From the NCBI GenBank assembly GCA_046233135.1, contig JBJXHN010000002.1, positions 124,001-188,000 of the forward strand: a stretch of DNA of 64,000 bases. The letters are read 5' to 3'. Made by a program: the position numbers and the translations under genes. This document shows, in pieces, positions 41,985 to 52,100 of this stretch. Source of the stretch: JBJXHN01 sp046233135 (lineage in GTDB: Bacteria; Pseudomonadota; Alphaproteobacteria; Rhodospirillales; Rhodospirillaceae). Each line of letters opens with the position of its first letter. The first letter of the stretch is position 1. Below the pieces are notes generated by a model. The model searched no databases. It saw only the letters and a program-made list of their open reading frames with translations, and was not told where the DNA came from.

Positions 41985-42863
41985 TCACCACAGCAGGGCC
42001 GGAATCGCTGCCACCGCCCGCACGCCGTGATCGGTCAGTAGTCTGGTCACCTTCACAGGGTCGGCCGGCTTGCCATGGGCGACGCCCAGGGGGATGATAT
42101 TCAGGCCGCCGGTGACCAGGATCGGGTCCTTCCCCGCCGCCATCGCACCGGGAATATCCGTATGCAGCCCGTCGCCGACGCAGGCCACGCGGGCATCGGC
42201 CGGCAGGTCCAGCAATTCCAGCGCCAGGGAATAGATCGCCGGGTCCGGCTTGCCCCGATAGGTCACCTTACCGCCCATCGCTTCGTACCCCTGGGCGATG
42301 GCCCCGGCGCACATCACCGGCTTGCCTTCGCGAATCACCGAGGTGTCGGGGTTGGCGCAGATCATCGGCAAGCCCCGGGCCAGGCAGGCGTCCAGGGCCG
42401 GGCGGTAGTCTTCCAGGGTCTCGGTCAACTCCTTGGGGCCGGTGGTCAGAACCCAGCCGGCCGTCTCCGGGGTATCGGCGAAGGACATCCCCGTATCGTC
42501 CAGGCAGCTGCGGTCCCGGTCCGGTCCCAGCAGCAGGCAGCCGCCGGACAGTTCGGCGAAGGCCGGGTCCTTGCGGTCTATCAGTTCCCTGTTCACTGCA
42601 TCGCCGGAGGTCATCACCGCGTCGTACAGGTCCGGCGTGATTCCCATGCCGTCCATCAGATCCCGGACCGACCAGGCCCGGCGCGGGGCATTGGTCAGGA
42701 GCACCGTGCGCTTGCCTGCCGCTTTCAGGGCCGCCAGGGCGTCGGTTGCGCCCGGATAGGCGGTGACGCCGTCATGCACCACGCCCCACAGGTCCAGGAC
42801 AAAAGCGTCGTAACGGTCGGCCAGGGCGGACAGACCGGGCAGGCAGGGAACGAGAGCAGTCAC
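41985..42863 (-). CDS. HAD-superfamily class IIA hydrolase (TIGR01459-type)
   Basis: 292 residues. The N-terminus DAFVLDLWGVVHDGVTAYPG holds the nucleophile-Asp motif D-x-W-G-V-x-H-D, followed by VLLTNAPRRAWSVRDLMDGM (Ser/Thr motif) and the C-terminal CVGDGLHTDIPGAMAAGKDP (acid motif), with the C2-type cap between. The group acts on unknown phosphate esters. A GTG start at 42863 has GAGGAGAGG upstream. It follows pyrD with a 56 bp gap in the DUF952-pyrD-HAD operon. Confidence 0.9.
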   Translation of the reverse strand: MTALVPCLPGLSALADRYDAFVLDLWGVVHDGVTAYPGATDALAALKAAGKRTVLLTNAPRRAWSVRDLMDGMGITPDLYDAVMTSGDAVNRELIDRKDPAFAELSGGCLLLGPDRDRSCLDDTGMSFADTPETAGWVLTTGPKELTETLEDYRPALDACLARGLPMICANPDTSVIREGKPVMCAGAIAQGYEAMGGKVTYRGKPDPAIYSLALELLDLPADARVACVGDGLHTDIPGAMAAGKDPILVTGGLNIIPLGVAHGKPADPVKVTRLLTDHGVRAVAAIPALLW

Positions 42864-42919
42864 GAAACCTCTCCTCGGGCGGCGGCAATGATGGGATGGG
42901 GAATGGGAAGAACGGGGAG

Positions 42920-44044
42920 TCAGGCTCCGGCCGTATCCGCAGCGCCGTTGGCGCTCACGGCATCCTTCAGGCCGTCGACTCCGACCGCGTCGGCCACGGA
43001 GGCGAAGCCGTCCCGCCGCAGCAGGGTGGCCAGTTCGGCGGTGATGCGCCGGATCAGCCCGGGGCCGCCGTAGACCATCGCCGAATAGAACTGTACCAGG
43101 CTGGCCCCGGCGCGGATGCGGGCATAGGCATCTTTCCCGTCGGCGATGCCGCCCACCCCGATCAGCGGCAGGCGTCCGCCGGTCAGGGTGTGGAACCGCC
43201 GCAGCACCGCCAGGGCCGGTGCCTTCAGGGGGGCGCCGGACAGGCCGCCGGTTTCGGTCACCAAGGCGCTTTTCAGGCCGGCGGGGCGGTCGATGGTGGT
43301 GTTGGTGCAGATCAGCCCGTCCAGCCCGCCGGTCATCGCCACCGAGGCGATATCGGCCATATCCTCGTCGGTCAGGTCTGGCGCGACCTTCAGCAGCAGC
43401 GGCGGGCGGCCATCCATGTCGGTGGCCTCGTTCAGGCGGGTACGGCAGCGACCGACCAGTTCGGCCAACGCATCCCGGCTTTGCAGGGCGCGCAGGCCCG
43501 GCGTGTTGGGCGAGGAAACGTTGATCACCAGATAGTCGGCGAAACGAGCCAGGCGGTCGATGCCGGCTTCGTAGTCCGCCGCGGCGTCCAGGGTTTCCTT
43601 GTTCTTGCCCAGGTTCACCCCGACAATGCCCGGCCGCCGGGGCTGGGCCAGACGGGCGGCCATGGCCTCGATCCCGGCGTTGTTGAAGCCCATGCGGTTG
43701 ATCACCGCGCGGTCCTCGGTCAGGCGGAACAGGCGGGGACGGGGATTGCCCGGCTGGGGACGGGGGGTGACGCTGCCCACTTCGATGAAGCCGAACCCCA
43801 GGTCCAGAAGCGGCCCGGCCACTTCGGCGTTCTTGTCGAAGCCCGCCGCCAGTCCCACCGGATTGGGAAAGTGACGGCCCCAAACCGAGGAGGACAGCAG
43901 GCCGTCGTCGCCGGAGTCGTCCCCGGCGCCGGTCATGGCTTGCCGCACCAGTCCCAGCGACAGGGCGCGCAGGGCCAGACGGTGGGCGCGTTCGGCGTCC
44001 AGGCGGGAAATCAGGGGCCACAACAGGCGGTAGGCATCGGCCAT
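42920..44044 (-). CDS. pyrD: Dihydroorotate dehydrogenase, quinone-dependent (class 2)
   Basis: 374 residues. Fourth step of pyrimidine synthesis; oxidises dihydroorotate and reduces quinone at the inner membrane. The N-terminal segment (DAYRLLWPLISRLDAERAHRL) is the short membrane-docking helix of class 2. The FMN/orotate core has PNPVGLAAGFDKNAEV, NRMGFNNAGIEAM, NVSSPNTPGLRALQ (catalytic Ser) and IGVGGIADGKDAYARIRAGA. The ATG at 44044 lies seven bases after the DUF952 stop. Normal length and complete. Confidence 0.97.
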   Translation of the reverse strand: MADAYRLLWPLISRLDAERAHRLALRALSLGLVRQAMTGAGDDSGDDGLLSSSVWGRHFPNPVGLAAGFDKNAEVAGPLLDLGFGFIEVGSVTPRPQPGNPRPRLFRLTEDRAVINRMGFNNAGIEAMAARLAQPRRPGIVGVNLGKNKETLDAAADYEAGIDRLARFADYLVINVSSPNTPGLRALQSRDALAELVGRCRTRLNEATDMDGRPPLLLKVAPDLTDEDMADIASVAMTGGLDGLICTNTTIDRPAGLKSALVTETGGLSGAPLKAPALAVLRRFHTLTGGRLPLIGVGGIADGKDAYARIRAGASLVQFYSAMVYGGPGLIRRITAELATLLRRDGFASVADAVGVDGLKDAVSANGAADTAGA

Positions 44045-44051
44045 CGGCGGG

Positions 44052-44414
44052 TCAGTCCTCGCGCAGGAAAGGGAACAGCAGGTTGCCTTCCCCATCCAGG
44101 TCCAGGGGCTCGACCCCTTCGATCGCTTCCACGGGGATCTCGCCATAGATATGCGGGAAGGCGTCACCGCCCCGGGCCGCCACCGGCTCCCAGCGCACGT
44201 CACCGCGCACCCGGCGGGCGTCGATGATCAGCAGCACCAGCCCCTCGCGGCCGGCGAAATGCAACTCGGCCGACTCCATCGCCTGGGTGGCGGTCGAGGC
44301 ATGGATGAAGCCGTCGGCCTTGTCCATCGCCGACCCGGTGTAGACACCCTTGCGGGCGGCCTCCTGCCAGGCCTGCCGCTCGCAGATGTGATAGATGTGT
44401 TTGGTCTTTTCCAT
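44052..44414 (-). CDS. DUF952 family protein
   Basis: 120 residues. The sequence HIYHICERQAWQEAARKGVY, DKADGFIHASTATQAMESAE and FPHIYGEIPVEAIEGVEPLD are DUF952 hallmarks. Function unknown; related to ADP-ribosyltransferase-like folds in the literature, which I do not rely on. The ATG at 44414 (MEKTKHIYHI) gives the usual length of this family; an upstream in-frame ATG (MGEKYADP) would add 24 residues. Leads the pyrD operon. Confidence 0.88.
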   Translation of the reverse strand: MEKTKHIYHICERQAWQEAARKGVYTGSAMDKADGFIHASTATQAMESAELHFAGREGLVLLIIDARRVRGDVRWEPVAARGGDAFPHIYGEIPVEAIEGVEPLDLDGEGNLLFPFLRED

Positions 44415-44688
44415 GCCCGACTGCTTACACCAAGGCGCTTCGGGATGCCAGGGGTCCGCCCTGGGATCGGCATATTTCTCGCCCATGGCCTGTATTCTTT
44501 GGTCTGTACGCTGCTTCGCGCCCGTTGTTCTTCCCCGGCGACGGAGTGTGGACAGGATGGATTTGCCCCGGCTACTCTTGCCATGCCTAATCGTGGCACT
44601 CTGGTGTTGTGTTGGATCCTTGGTCCGGAAAAACCGCGACCAAATCCGGACGCGTGGTCTAAGCAAGAAACCGAGGGAGCGGGGAACG

Positions 44689-45573
44689 ATGTCCCACCAA
44701 GCAAAGGCGGCCCATGGGGCCAGCCGTCGGGCGCTGGTCTACAAGGATGGCGACTGGATGGAGGGCAATCCGCCGATTCTCGGTCCCAGCACCCATGCCA
44801 CCTGGCTGGGCTCCATGGTTTTCGACGGCGCCCGCTATATGGAAGGCCTGGCGCCGGACCTGGACCGCCATTGCGCCCGCGTGGTCCGCTCCGCCCGCAT
44901 CATGGGCATGGAGCCGGCGATCACCGGCGAGGAGATTACCGAACTCGCCTGGGAAGGTATTCGCCGCTTCAATGGGGGGCGGGACACCGCGCTGTATATC
45001 TCGCCGATGATCTATGCCGACAGCGGCTTCATCGTGCCTGACCCGGACAGCGCCCAGTTCCTGCTGAACATCTGGGAAAGCCCCCTGCCGCCGCCGACGG
45101 GGTTTTCCGCCTGCCTCAGCCGTTTCCGCCGGCCTGCGCGGGATCAGGCGCCGACGGAAGCCAAGGCCAGCTGCCTGTATCCCAACGTCGGCCGGGCGGT
45201 GGGCGAAGCCAAGGCCAAGGGCTTCGACACCGCCGTGATCCTGGACCCTGCCGGCAATGTGGCCGAGTTCGCCTATACGAACCTGTTCATCGCCAAGGAC
45301 GGTCAGGTGCACACCCCACAGATCAACGGCACCTTCCTCAACGGCCTGACCCGCCAGCGGGTGATCGGCCTGCTGCGCGATGCCGGGGTGGATGTGGTCG
45401 AACGCGCGATCGACTTCACCGACGTGATGGCCGCCGACGAGGTGTTCGCCACCGGCAATTATTTCAAGGTCGGCCCCTGCACCCGGATCGAGGACCGCGC
45501 CCTGCAGCCCGGCCCGCTGTACGCCAGGGCGCGCGAGTTGTATTGGGATTTCGCCCGGGAATTCGGTGCTTGA
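44689..45573 (+). CDS. Branched-chain aminotransferase-like PLP class IV enzyme
   Basis: 294 residues, fold type IV. The conserved Lys of the PLP aldimine is in EAKASCLYPNVGRAVGEAKA and the following segment (GFDTAVILDPAGNVAEFAYT) has the Glu of the phosphate/PLP ring site; NGTFLNGLTRQRVIGLLRD is the C-terminal PLP-phosphate region. It most likely exchanges amino groups between branched-chain or similar amino acids and 2-oxoglutarate; exact substrate cannot be read. The ATG at 44689 has GAGGGAGCGGGGA upstream. 37 bp before a YciI-type gene in the same direction. Confidence 0.86.
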   Translation: MSHQAKAAHGASRRALVYKDGDWMEGNPPILGPSTHATWLGSMVFDGARYMEGLAPDLDRHCARVVRSARIMGMEPAITGEEITELAWEGIRRFNGGRDTALYISPMIYADSGFIVPDPDSAQFLLNIWESPLPPPTGFSACLSRFRRPARDQAPTEAKASCLYPNVGRAVGEAKAKGFDTAVILDPAGNVAEFAYTNLFIAKDGQVHTPQINGTFLNGLTRQRVIGLLRDAGVDVVERAIDFTDVMAADEVFATGNYFKVGPCTRIEDRALQPGPLYARARELYWDFAREFGA

Positions 45574-45610
45574 GTCTGTTGTCCGAAGCCAGGCACCAGG
45601 AGGACCGCCG

Positions 45611-45895
45611 GTGTTCATCATCTCTCTGACCTATATCGCCCCGCTGGACGCCGTGGATGGCCACGTGGAAGGGCATATGGACTGGCTGAAGCGGGGCTAT
45701 GCCTCGGGCCTGTTCGTGGCATCCGGCCGCAAGGTGCCGCGCACGGGCGGGGTGATCCTCGCCCGGGGGGAGCGGGCGGCCGTGGAAGCCTTCGCCCTGG
45801 AAGACCCTTTCGTGGCCAACGGCGTTGCCGAAGCGACCATCACCGAGGTCGCCTTCAGCATGGCCGCAGAGGGGTATGAAGCCCTGAAGGGCTGA
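45611..45895 (+). CDS. YciI family protein
   Basis: 94 residues. FIISLTYIAPLDAVDGHVEG with HMDWLKRGYASGLFVASGRK and EDPFVANGVAEATITEVAF is the YciI/ferredoxin-like fold (His/Asp dyad in the HxxxHMDWL region). Function of the family is unsettled. A GTG start at 45611 has AGGAGG seven bases upstream, which decides it over an upstream GTG inside the previous gene. Confidence 0.88.
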   Translation: MFIISLTYIAPLDAVDGHVEGHMDWLKRGYASGLFVASGRKVPRTGGVILARGERAAVEAFALEDPFVANGVAEATITEVAFSMAAEGYEALKG

Positions 45896-45961
45896 CCCCG
45901 CGTTTAAAGAATTAAAAGCAGTTCGCGTTCCGGTATCTGGCGCGGTGGGGCGGAAGCGCCT

Positions 45962-47209
45962 ATGTCTTGCGCCGACATGGCCCCCTTGCTTCCCTTCCTG
46001 CGGACTCACGTGCCGCTCCGCCTGCTGCTGGCGCTGGTGATCGGCGCGGCCGGCGGATACCTGTTCTACACGGTTCACATGCCCCTGGCCTGGATGATGG
46101 GGTCGATGGTGGCAACCACCATCGCCTCGCTGTCCGGCGTTGCCCTGATCGGGCCGAAAAAGCTGCGCATGGCGGTGATCCCGGTGCTGGGGGTGATGCT
46201 GGGGGCGGCCTTCACGCCTTCGGTGATCGACAGCCTGGGGGCCTGGGTCTGGACCCTGGTGGGGCTGCTGATCTATGCGATCGTCGTCACCGCCGTAGTC
46301 ACCCTGGTGCTGGAAAAGGGGTTCGGCTACGACCGCCGCACCGCCTTTCTCAGCAGCGCGCCGGGGGGTGTGAACGATCTGGTGCTGCTGTCCGCCCAGT
46401 TCGGCGCGGACGAGCGTACCGTCTCGCTGATGCATTCCTTGCGCATTCTGCTGGCGGTGATGGTGATCCCCCTGTGGTTCCGGTTCGTCGAGGGGGTGCA
46501 GACCACCGGTGGCAGCGGTCCGTCCGGCGGTGTCGTCTCCTTTGACGCGCTGAGCCGGACCGACGGCGGGCTGCTGGTCGGCTGCGCCCTGGTGGGCATG
46601 GCGCTCGGCCGTCTGCTGCGCCTGCCGGCCTGGGCGCTGTTTGGCCCCATGGCGGTGAGCATCGCCGCTCACCTTGCCGGCCTGACTCGCGCCTCACCGC
46701 CCACCGTTCTGGTCGCTGCCGCCCAGGTGGTGCTGGGCACTGCCATCGGCTGCCGCTTCGCCGGCCTGCCGGTGCGCCGGGTGCTGCGGGATATGGCCGT
46801 GGGCGTCGGCACCGGGCTTCTAATGATCGGGCTGGTGGTGGTGATCGCCCTGGGCTTGTCGGCGGCCACCGGCGTCGGCATGGGCGAGATCGTCCTGGCC
46901 TTCGCGCCCGGCGGCCTGATGGAAATGTCCCTGGTGGGGCTGGCCATGGGCTTCGACCCGGCCTTCGTTTCCGGCCATCACCTCGCCCGCATCGTTCTGG
47001 TGGTGTTGCTGGCGCCGCTGGTGTTCCGCCTGTTCATCCTGCCCCATACCGCCCCGGCGCCCCATCTGCACGGTGCCCATCCGTTCAGCGATCACCCCTC
47101 CGCCACCGGAGCGGCCGAATCGGCCGAAGCCGCGCGGGAGGAAGAACAGGCCGAAGCCGAGGCCAGGAACAAGGCATCAGCCGAAAAGCCACCAAGCGCC
47201 GCCCCCTGA
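45962..47209 (+). CDS. AbrB-type integral membrane protein
   Basis: 415 residues with about ten hydrophobic spans. The two-fold repeat typical of the AbrB (PF05145) membrane family is visible: MPLAWMMGSMVATTIASLSG against LPAWALFGPMAVSIAAHLAG, and FLSSAPGGVNDLVLLSAQFG against LAFAPGGLMEMSLVGLAMGF. These two halves each carry a conserved APGG motif. Members may act as transporters or regulators; the substrate is unknown. A Glu/Ala-rich C-terminal tail overlaps the convergent gene by 33 bp. Confidence 0.87.
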   Translation: MSCADMAPLLPFLRTHVPLRLLLALVIGAAGGYLFYTVHMPLAWMMGSMVATTIASLSGVALIGPKKLRMAVIPVLGVMLGAAFTPSVIDSLGAWVWTLVGLLIYAIVVTAVVTLVLEKGFGYDRRTAFLSSAPGGVNDLVLLSAQFGADERTVSLMHSLRILLAVMVIPLWFRFVEGVQTTGGSGPSGGVVSFDALSRTDGGLLVGCALVGMALGRLLRLPAWALFGPMAVSIAAHLAGLTRASPPTVLVAAAQVVLGTAIGCRFAGLPVRRVLRDMAVGVGTGLLMIGLVVVIALGLSAATGVGMGEIVLAFAPGGLMEMSLVGLAMGFDPAFVSGHHLARIVLVVLLAPLVFRLFILPHTAPAPHLHGAHPFSDHPSATGAAESAEAAREEEQAEAEARNKASAEKPPSAAP

Positions 47210-47740
47210 CAGCACCAGCACGGCGGCCAGCACCCGGCGACGGATGGCAAAGCGGTTGAGGTAGGCCATCTGGCTTTCGATGAAGCGGATTTCCCGCTCC
47301 AGCGCCTGGGCCAGTTCCTCGTCGGTGACCTTGGGGGACACGCCGTGGCGGACCCGGGCTTCGGACAGGTCCGACAGGTCATAGATCAGCGTTTTCAGCG
47401 GGCGGCCTTCCAGCCGGCGGACTAGGGTCGCCAGTTCCCGCCGGGATTCGGCGGTCTGAACCTGCCGGCGGTGGGCGCGGCGCAGCTCCAGCAGACGCAG
47501 GGTCTTGGGCCGCCGCCAGCCCAGCCAGGCCATACCCCGGGCGAAAATATTCGTGGGCGCGGCGGTGCCGCTGCCCTCCAGCTCCGCATCCACCTCGGCC
47601 AGGGCGTCGCGGGGCCTCCGGGCGTCCGGGCGTGCCTCCTCCCGGACCGCGCGAATCACCGACCGGGATCGGGGCGGGCGGGCGGTGCGGGCTGGATCGG
47701 CCCGCAGCAGGGGATCTGAAAAGGTCGGACTCTTGGACAT
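47177..47740 (-). CDS. Unknown protein with C-terminal membrane anchor
   Basis: 187 residues, not recognised. The N-terminal third is Arg/Ala/Pro-rich and probably disordered; the middle (RRAHRRQVQTAESRRELATLVRR) and following TDEELAQALEREIRFIESQM are helical; one hydrophobic helix near the end (RRRVLAAVLVLSGGGAWWLF) suggests a tail-anchored inner-membrane protein. It converges on the abrB-like gene and shares 33 bp with it. A 295-bp gap separates it from the efflux operon; that gap shows no further gene. Confidence 0.65.
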   Translation of the reverse strand: MSKSPTFSDPLLRADPARTARPPRSRSVIRAVREEARPDARRPRDALAEVDAELEGSGTAAPTNIFARGMAWLGWRRPKTLRLLELRRAHRRQVQTAESRRELATLVRRLEGRPLKTLIYDLSDLSEARVRHGVSPKVTDEELAQALEREIRFIESQMAYLNRFAIRRRVLAAVLVLSGGGAWWLFG

Positions 47741-48035
47741 CGGCGACGGATGGCTGGAGGGTCATACATACCAAAGGCGCTCTTTGCCTCATCCCCTACT
47801 ATGCCATCGATGGGTTGCCAAGACGTTATCGGCGGGCGGTTTTCGAACGTCCGGCCCGTCCGTGCCTTGATGTCGCTCCATTACGAAGATTTAAGAAGGA
47901 AAGCGGGCGCAGACGGTATACACCGGTCAGGACTTCCCCCATGTGAAAACAGGGGGTGTGCGCATCCTGCCGTCCCCTGCGCGGCCTCCCGCGCCGCCGA
48001 CCCTGATCTTGTGACCCCTGTCGAGGACGACTCCG

Positions 48036-49190
48036 ATGAGTATCGTGCGCCAGCTTCTCATCCTTGCCGCCCTTGCCGCCGTGGGGGCGGGGGGCTGGTG
48101 GGTCTGGAGCACCCAGATGGGCGGCGATTCGGCCGGCAAGAAAGCCGGCGGTCAGCGGCCGCCGGCGGCGGTCACGGTGGCGGCCGTGCAGCTGTCCAGC
48201 AATTCGGTGCGGGTGGAAGCGGTGGGCACCGGTCAGGCCGTGCAGTCCGTCACCGTCTACCCTTCGGTGGCCGGGGAGGTGGACCGGGTGTCCTTCCGCG
48301 CCGGCCAGGCGGTGGAAGCCGGGGCGGAACTGGTTCACCTGGACGACGAGGACGAACGGCTTGCCGTCGATCTGGCGCGGGTGGAAGTGGAACAGGCCCG
48401 TCAGCTGCTGAAGCGGTATGAACGTACCGCCCCCATGGGGGCGGTTTCGGCCAGCGAGGTGGACAGCGCCCGCACCGAGGTTGAACGCGCCCGTATCGCC
48501 CTGGCCCGGGCCGAAGTGGCCCTGCGCGATCGCACCATCCTGGCGCCCTTCTCCGGCGTGGTGGGGATCGCCCAGGTGGATCCCGGCGACCGGGTGGGCA
48601 CCGACACGGTTCTGACCACGCTGGATGACCGCAGCGCCCTGTTCATCGATTTCGAAGTGCCCGAGGCGGTGGCCCAGTCCATTGCCGTGGGCGATCCCCT
48701 TCACCTGAGCGCCTGGAGCCTGCCCGATGTGGCCCTGTCCGGGTCCGTGGATGCCCTGGGTTCGCGCATCGACCCGGTCACCCGCACCCTGTCGGTGCGC
48801 GCCCGGGTGCCCAATCCCGAGGACCGGCTGCGGCCGGGCATGTCGTTTGCGATCAGCATGACCCTGCCCGGCCGCACCCTGCCTGCCGTGCCCGAGGTGG
48901 CGGTGCTGTGGAGCCGTGACGGTGCCTATATCTGGCGCCTGGGCGAGGGCAACACGGCCGAACGGGTGGCGATCCAGATCCTGCGGCGGGAAAACGCCTG
49001 GGTGATCGTCGAAGCCGATCTGGCCGAAGGCGACCGGGTGGTGGTCGAAGGCGTGCAGCGGGTGCGCGAAGGCCGTCCGGTGAAAATCAGCGATCCGGTG
49101 CCGGCCGTCGGCGGCACGACGGATGCGGGTCCCGTCTCCATGGCTCCCGGCGGTCAGGCGGCAGCCTCCGCGGTGGGAGACCGGTCATGA
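48036..49190 (+). CDS. RND efflux periplasmic adaptor (membrane fusion protein)
   Basis: 384 residues. An N-terminal membrane-anchor/signal helix (QLLILAALAAVGAGGWWVW) is followed by the adaptor order: barrel-sandwich start (GTGQAVQSVTVYPSVAGEVD), a coiled hairpin (VEVEQARQLLKRYERTAPMG...ERARIALARAEV), APFSGVVGIAQVDPGDRVGT and the beta-barrel part (LSVRARVPNPEDRLRPGMSF). It connects the inner-membrane pump to the outer-membrane channel. Its stop overlaps the pump start (ATGA). Confidence 0.95.
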   Translation: MSIVRQLLILAALAAVGAGGWWVWSTQMGGDSAGKKAGGQRPPAAVTVAAVQLSSNSVRVEAVGTGQAVQSVTVYPSVAGEVDRVSFRAGQAVEAGAELVHLDDEDERLAVDLARVEVEQARQLLKRYERTAPMGAVSASEVDSARTEVERARIALARAEVALRDRTILAPFSGVVGIAQVDPGDRVGTDTVLTTLDDRSALFIDFEVPEAVAQSIAVGDPLHLSAWSLPDVALSGSVDALGSRIDPVTRTLSVRARVPNPEDRLRPGMSFAISMTLPGRTLPAVPEVAVLWSRDGAYIWRLGEGNTAERVAIQILRRENAWVIVEADLAEGDRVVVEGVQRVREGRPVKISDPVPAVGGTTDAGPVSMAPGGQAAASAVGDRS

Positions 49191-52100
49191 GCGGCGGGCC
49201 TGATGCGAACGACCTGCCGTCCCTCGCCGTGCGGCGTCCGGTGCTGACCACCGTGCTGAACCTGCTGATCATCATCGCCGGACTGGGAGCCCTGGCCGGG
49301 GTGGAGGTCCGCGAACTGCCCGATGTGGACCGGCCGGTGGTGACCGTGCGGGCGGATTGGCCGGGGGCGGCGCCGGAAACGGTGGATGCCCAGGCCACCA
49401 GCGTGCTGGAAGGGGCGGTCGCCCGGGTCACCGGCATTCACACCATCTCCAGCGCCAGCGAAGAGAACAACCTGCGGGTCCGGGTGGAGTTCGATCCCTC
49501 CGTCGACCTGAACACCGCTGCTGCCGACGTGCGCGAAGCGGTGGCCGGGGCGGAACGGCGGCTGCCCGACGGGGTGGAGAACGTCACCGTGGTCAAGGCC
49601 GACGCCGATGCTTCGGCGGTGATGCGGCTGGCCCTGGTCAGCGACAAGCTGTCGGTCGATGCCCTGACCCGCCTGGCCGAAGACGATGTGGCTGCCGAAT
49701 TGTCGGCCGTGCCCGGTGTGGCCACGGTGGATCTGTTCGGTGACCGGGAGCGGGTTCTGCGGGTGCTGCTGGACCCCTTGCGGCTGGCCAGCTACGGCCT
49801 GTCGGTGGAGGATCTGGCGGACGTGCTGGAGCAGGCACGCTTCGACGTTCCCGCCGGCAGCTTCAAGTCCGGGGACCAGCTGCTGATCGTGCGGGCCGAT
49901 GCTTCGATCACCGAAACCGAGGACATCGCCCGCCTGGAACTGGCCCCCGGCGTCAAGCTGGGGGATGTGGCGCGGGTGATCTACGGCCCCGCCGACCCCG
50001 AAAGCCTGGTGCGGCTGGATGGCCAGACGGTGGTGGGGCTCAATGTCATCCGCCAGGCCCAGTCCAATACCATCAATATCTCCGACGGGATCCGGGCGAC
50101 GGTGGAGCGGGTGAATCAGCGGCTGACCGACGTCCGGCTGATCGTGACGTCCGACGACGCCCTGTTCATTCGCGGCTCGGTGCAGGAGGTGCTGACCAGC
50201 CTGCTGCTGGCCGTCGTCATCGTCGTTGCCATTCTCTACCTGTTCCTGGGAGCACTGCGGCCGACCCTGATCCCGGCGGTCAGCATTCCCGTCGCCCTGG
50301 TGGGGACGGTCGCGGCGATCTGGCTGCTGGGCTTTTCCATCAACATCCTCACCCTGCTGGCCCTGGTGCTGGCCACGGGGATGATCGTCGATGACGCCAT
50401 CGTCGTACTGGAAAACATCCAGCGCCGCCGGCACCTGGGCTTGCCGCCGCTGGCGGCGGCGGTGCTGGGGACGCGGCAGGTGTTTTTCGCGGTGATCGCC
50501 ACCACCGCCACCCTGGTCTCCGTCTTCGTGCCGATCGCCTTCCTGCCCGGCACGGCGGGACCGCTGTTCACCGAATTCGGCTTCGTGCTGGCCATCTCGG
50601 TGGCTCTGTCCTCGTTCGTCGCGTTGACCATGGTGCCGATGTTCGCCGCCCGCCTGCCCGCCGACGGCCTGGGCAGCGGCTCGCCGTCCGTGCGGCTGGC
50701 CAAGGTGGGGGATGGGCTGGCCCGATTCTATTACTTCCTGCTGGATCGCGCCCTGGCCGCGCCGCTGCTGGTGATCGGCGTGGCCCTGGCCGGATCGGCT
50801 CTGGCCTGGGGGGTGTTCATGGCCCTGGACCAGGAACTGACGCCGCCGGAAGACCGAGGGGTGCTGCTGATTTCCATGCAAGGGCCGGACGGGGTGGGGC
50901 TGGACTACATGGACCGCCAGGCAGTGATCGTCGAAGACGCCCTGGAGCCTCTGCGAGACCGGGGCGAGGTCAGCAACGTCTACACCATCGTCGGCCGCTG
51001 GGACCCCAATCGGGTGTTCATCATTGCGCCCCTGGCCCATTGGGACGAGCGGGCGCGCAGCCAGTTCGCCATCGCTGCCGAACTGCAGGCGGCCATCGGC
51101 ACCATTCCCGGCGCCACGGCGCGGGTGTTTTCCTCCAACAGCCTGAGTATCCGGGGCGGCAACCAGGGGGACCTGCGATTCGCCGTGCAGGGGTCCAGCT
51201 ATCCGGCTATCGCGGCGGCGTCGGACACGCTGATCGCAGCGATCCGGGAGCGCATGCCCCAGTTGACCGACCTGTCCATGTCCTATCAGCCGACCCAGCC
51301 CCAGCTGTCCGTGCAGGTGGACCGGCGGCGGGCAGAGGATCTGGGGGTGCCGGTCGAAGGCATCCGCGATACCTTGCGGGCGATGGTCGACGGCTACGAG
51401 GTGGCGGAGCTGAACGTGGATGACCGGGCCGTGCCGATCATCATGGAATCCCTGTCCGGCGCCATCAACGATCCGGAAGACCTGAACAACCTGTTCATCG
51501 CCGCCCGCGACGGCCGCATGGTGCCGCTGTCCTCGTTCATCTCGCTGCGGGAAGAGGGGGTGGCGGGGCAGCTGGACCGCCTGGGGCAGCGCCGCTCCAT
51601 TATGGTCGACGGCACCCTGAGCGGCACCCTGACCCTGGCCGAGGCGGCAGAGCAGGTCCAGGCGCTGGCGCGGGATGTGCTGCCGCCCGGGTTCAGCCTG
51701 CGGCTGAGCGGGGATGCGGCGACCTTGCAGGAAACCAGTCACGATGTCGCGGTGACCTTCGGCATTGCGGTCCTGGTGGTGCTGCTGGTGCTTGCGGCCC
51801 AGTTCGAAAGCCTGACCAGCGCGGTGGTGGTGGTACTGACCGTGCCCTTCGGTCTGGCGGCGGCGGTTTTCGCTTTGGGAGTCACCGACACCTCGCTGAA
51901 CATCTACAGCCAGATCGGCTTGGTGATGCTGGTGGGACTGATGGCCAAGAATGGTATTCTGATCGTCGAATTTGCCGACCAGCTGCGCGACGAGGGCATG
52001 GAGGTGGCGGCGGCCGTGCGCGAAGCGGCGCGGGTGCGCCTGCGGCCGGTGATGATGACCATGCTGTCCACGGTGCTGGGCGGCCTGCCACTGATCCTGT

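Noticed and set aside
44415..44688. Extension of the aminotransferase frame upstream to 44395
   Set aside because: The added 98 codons have no similarity to class IV aminotransferases and partly overlap the divergent DUF952 start; the ATG at 44689 has a good ribosome site.
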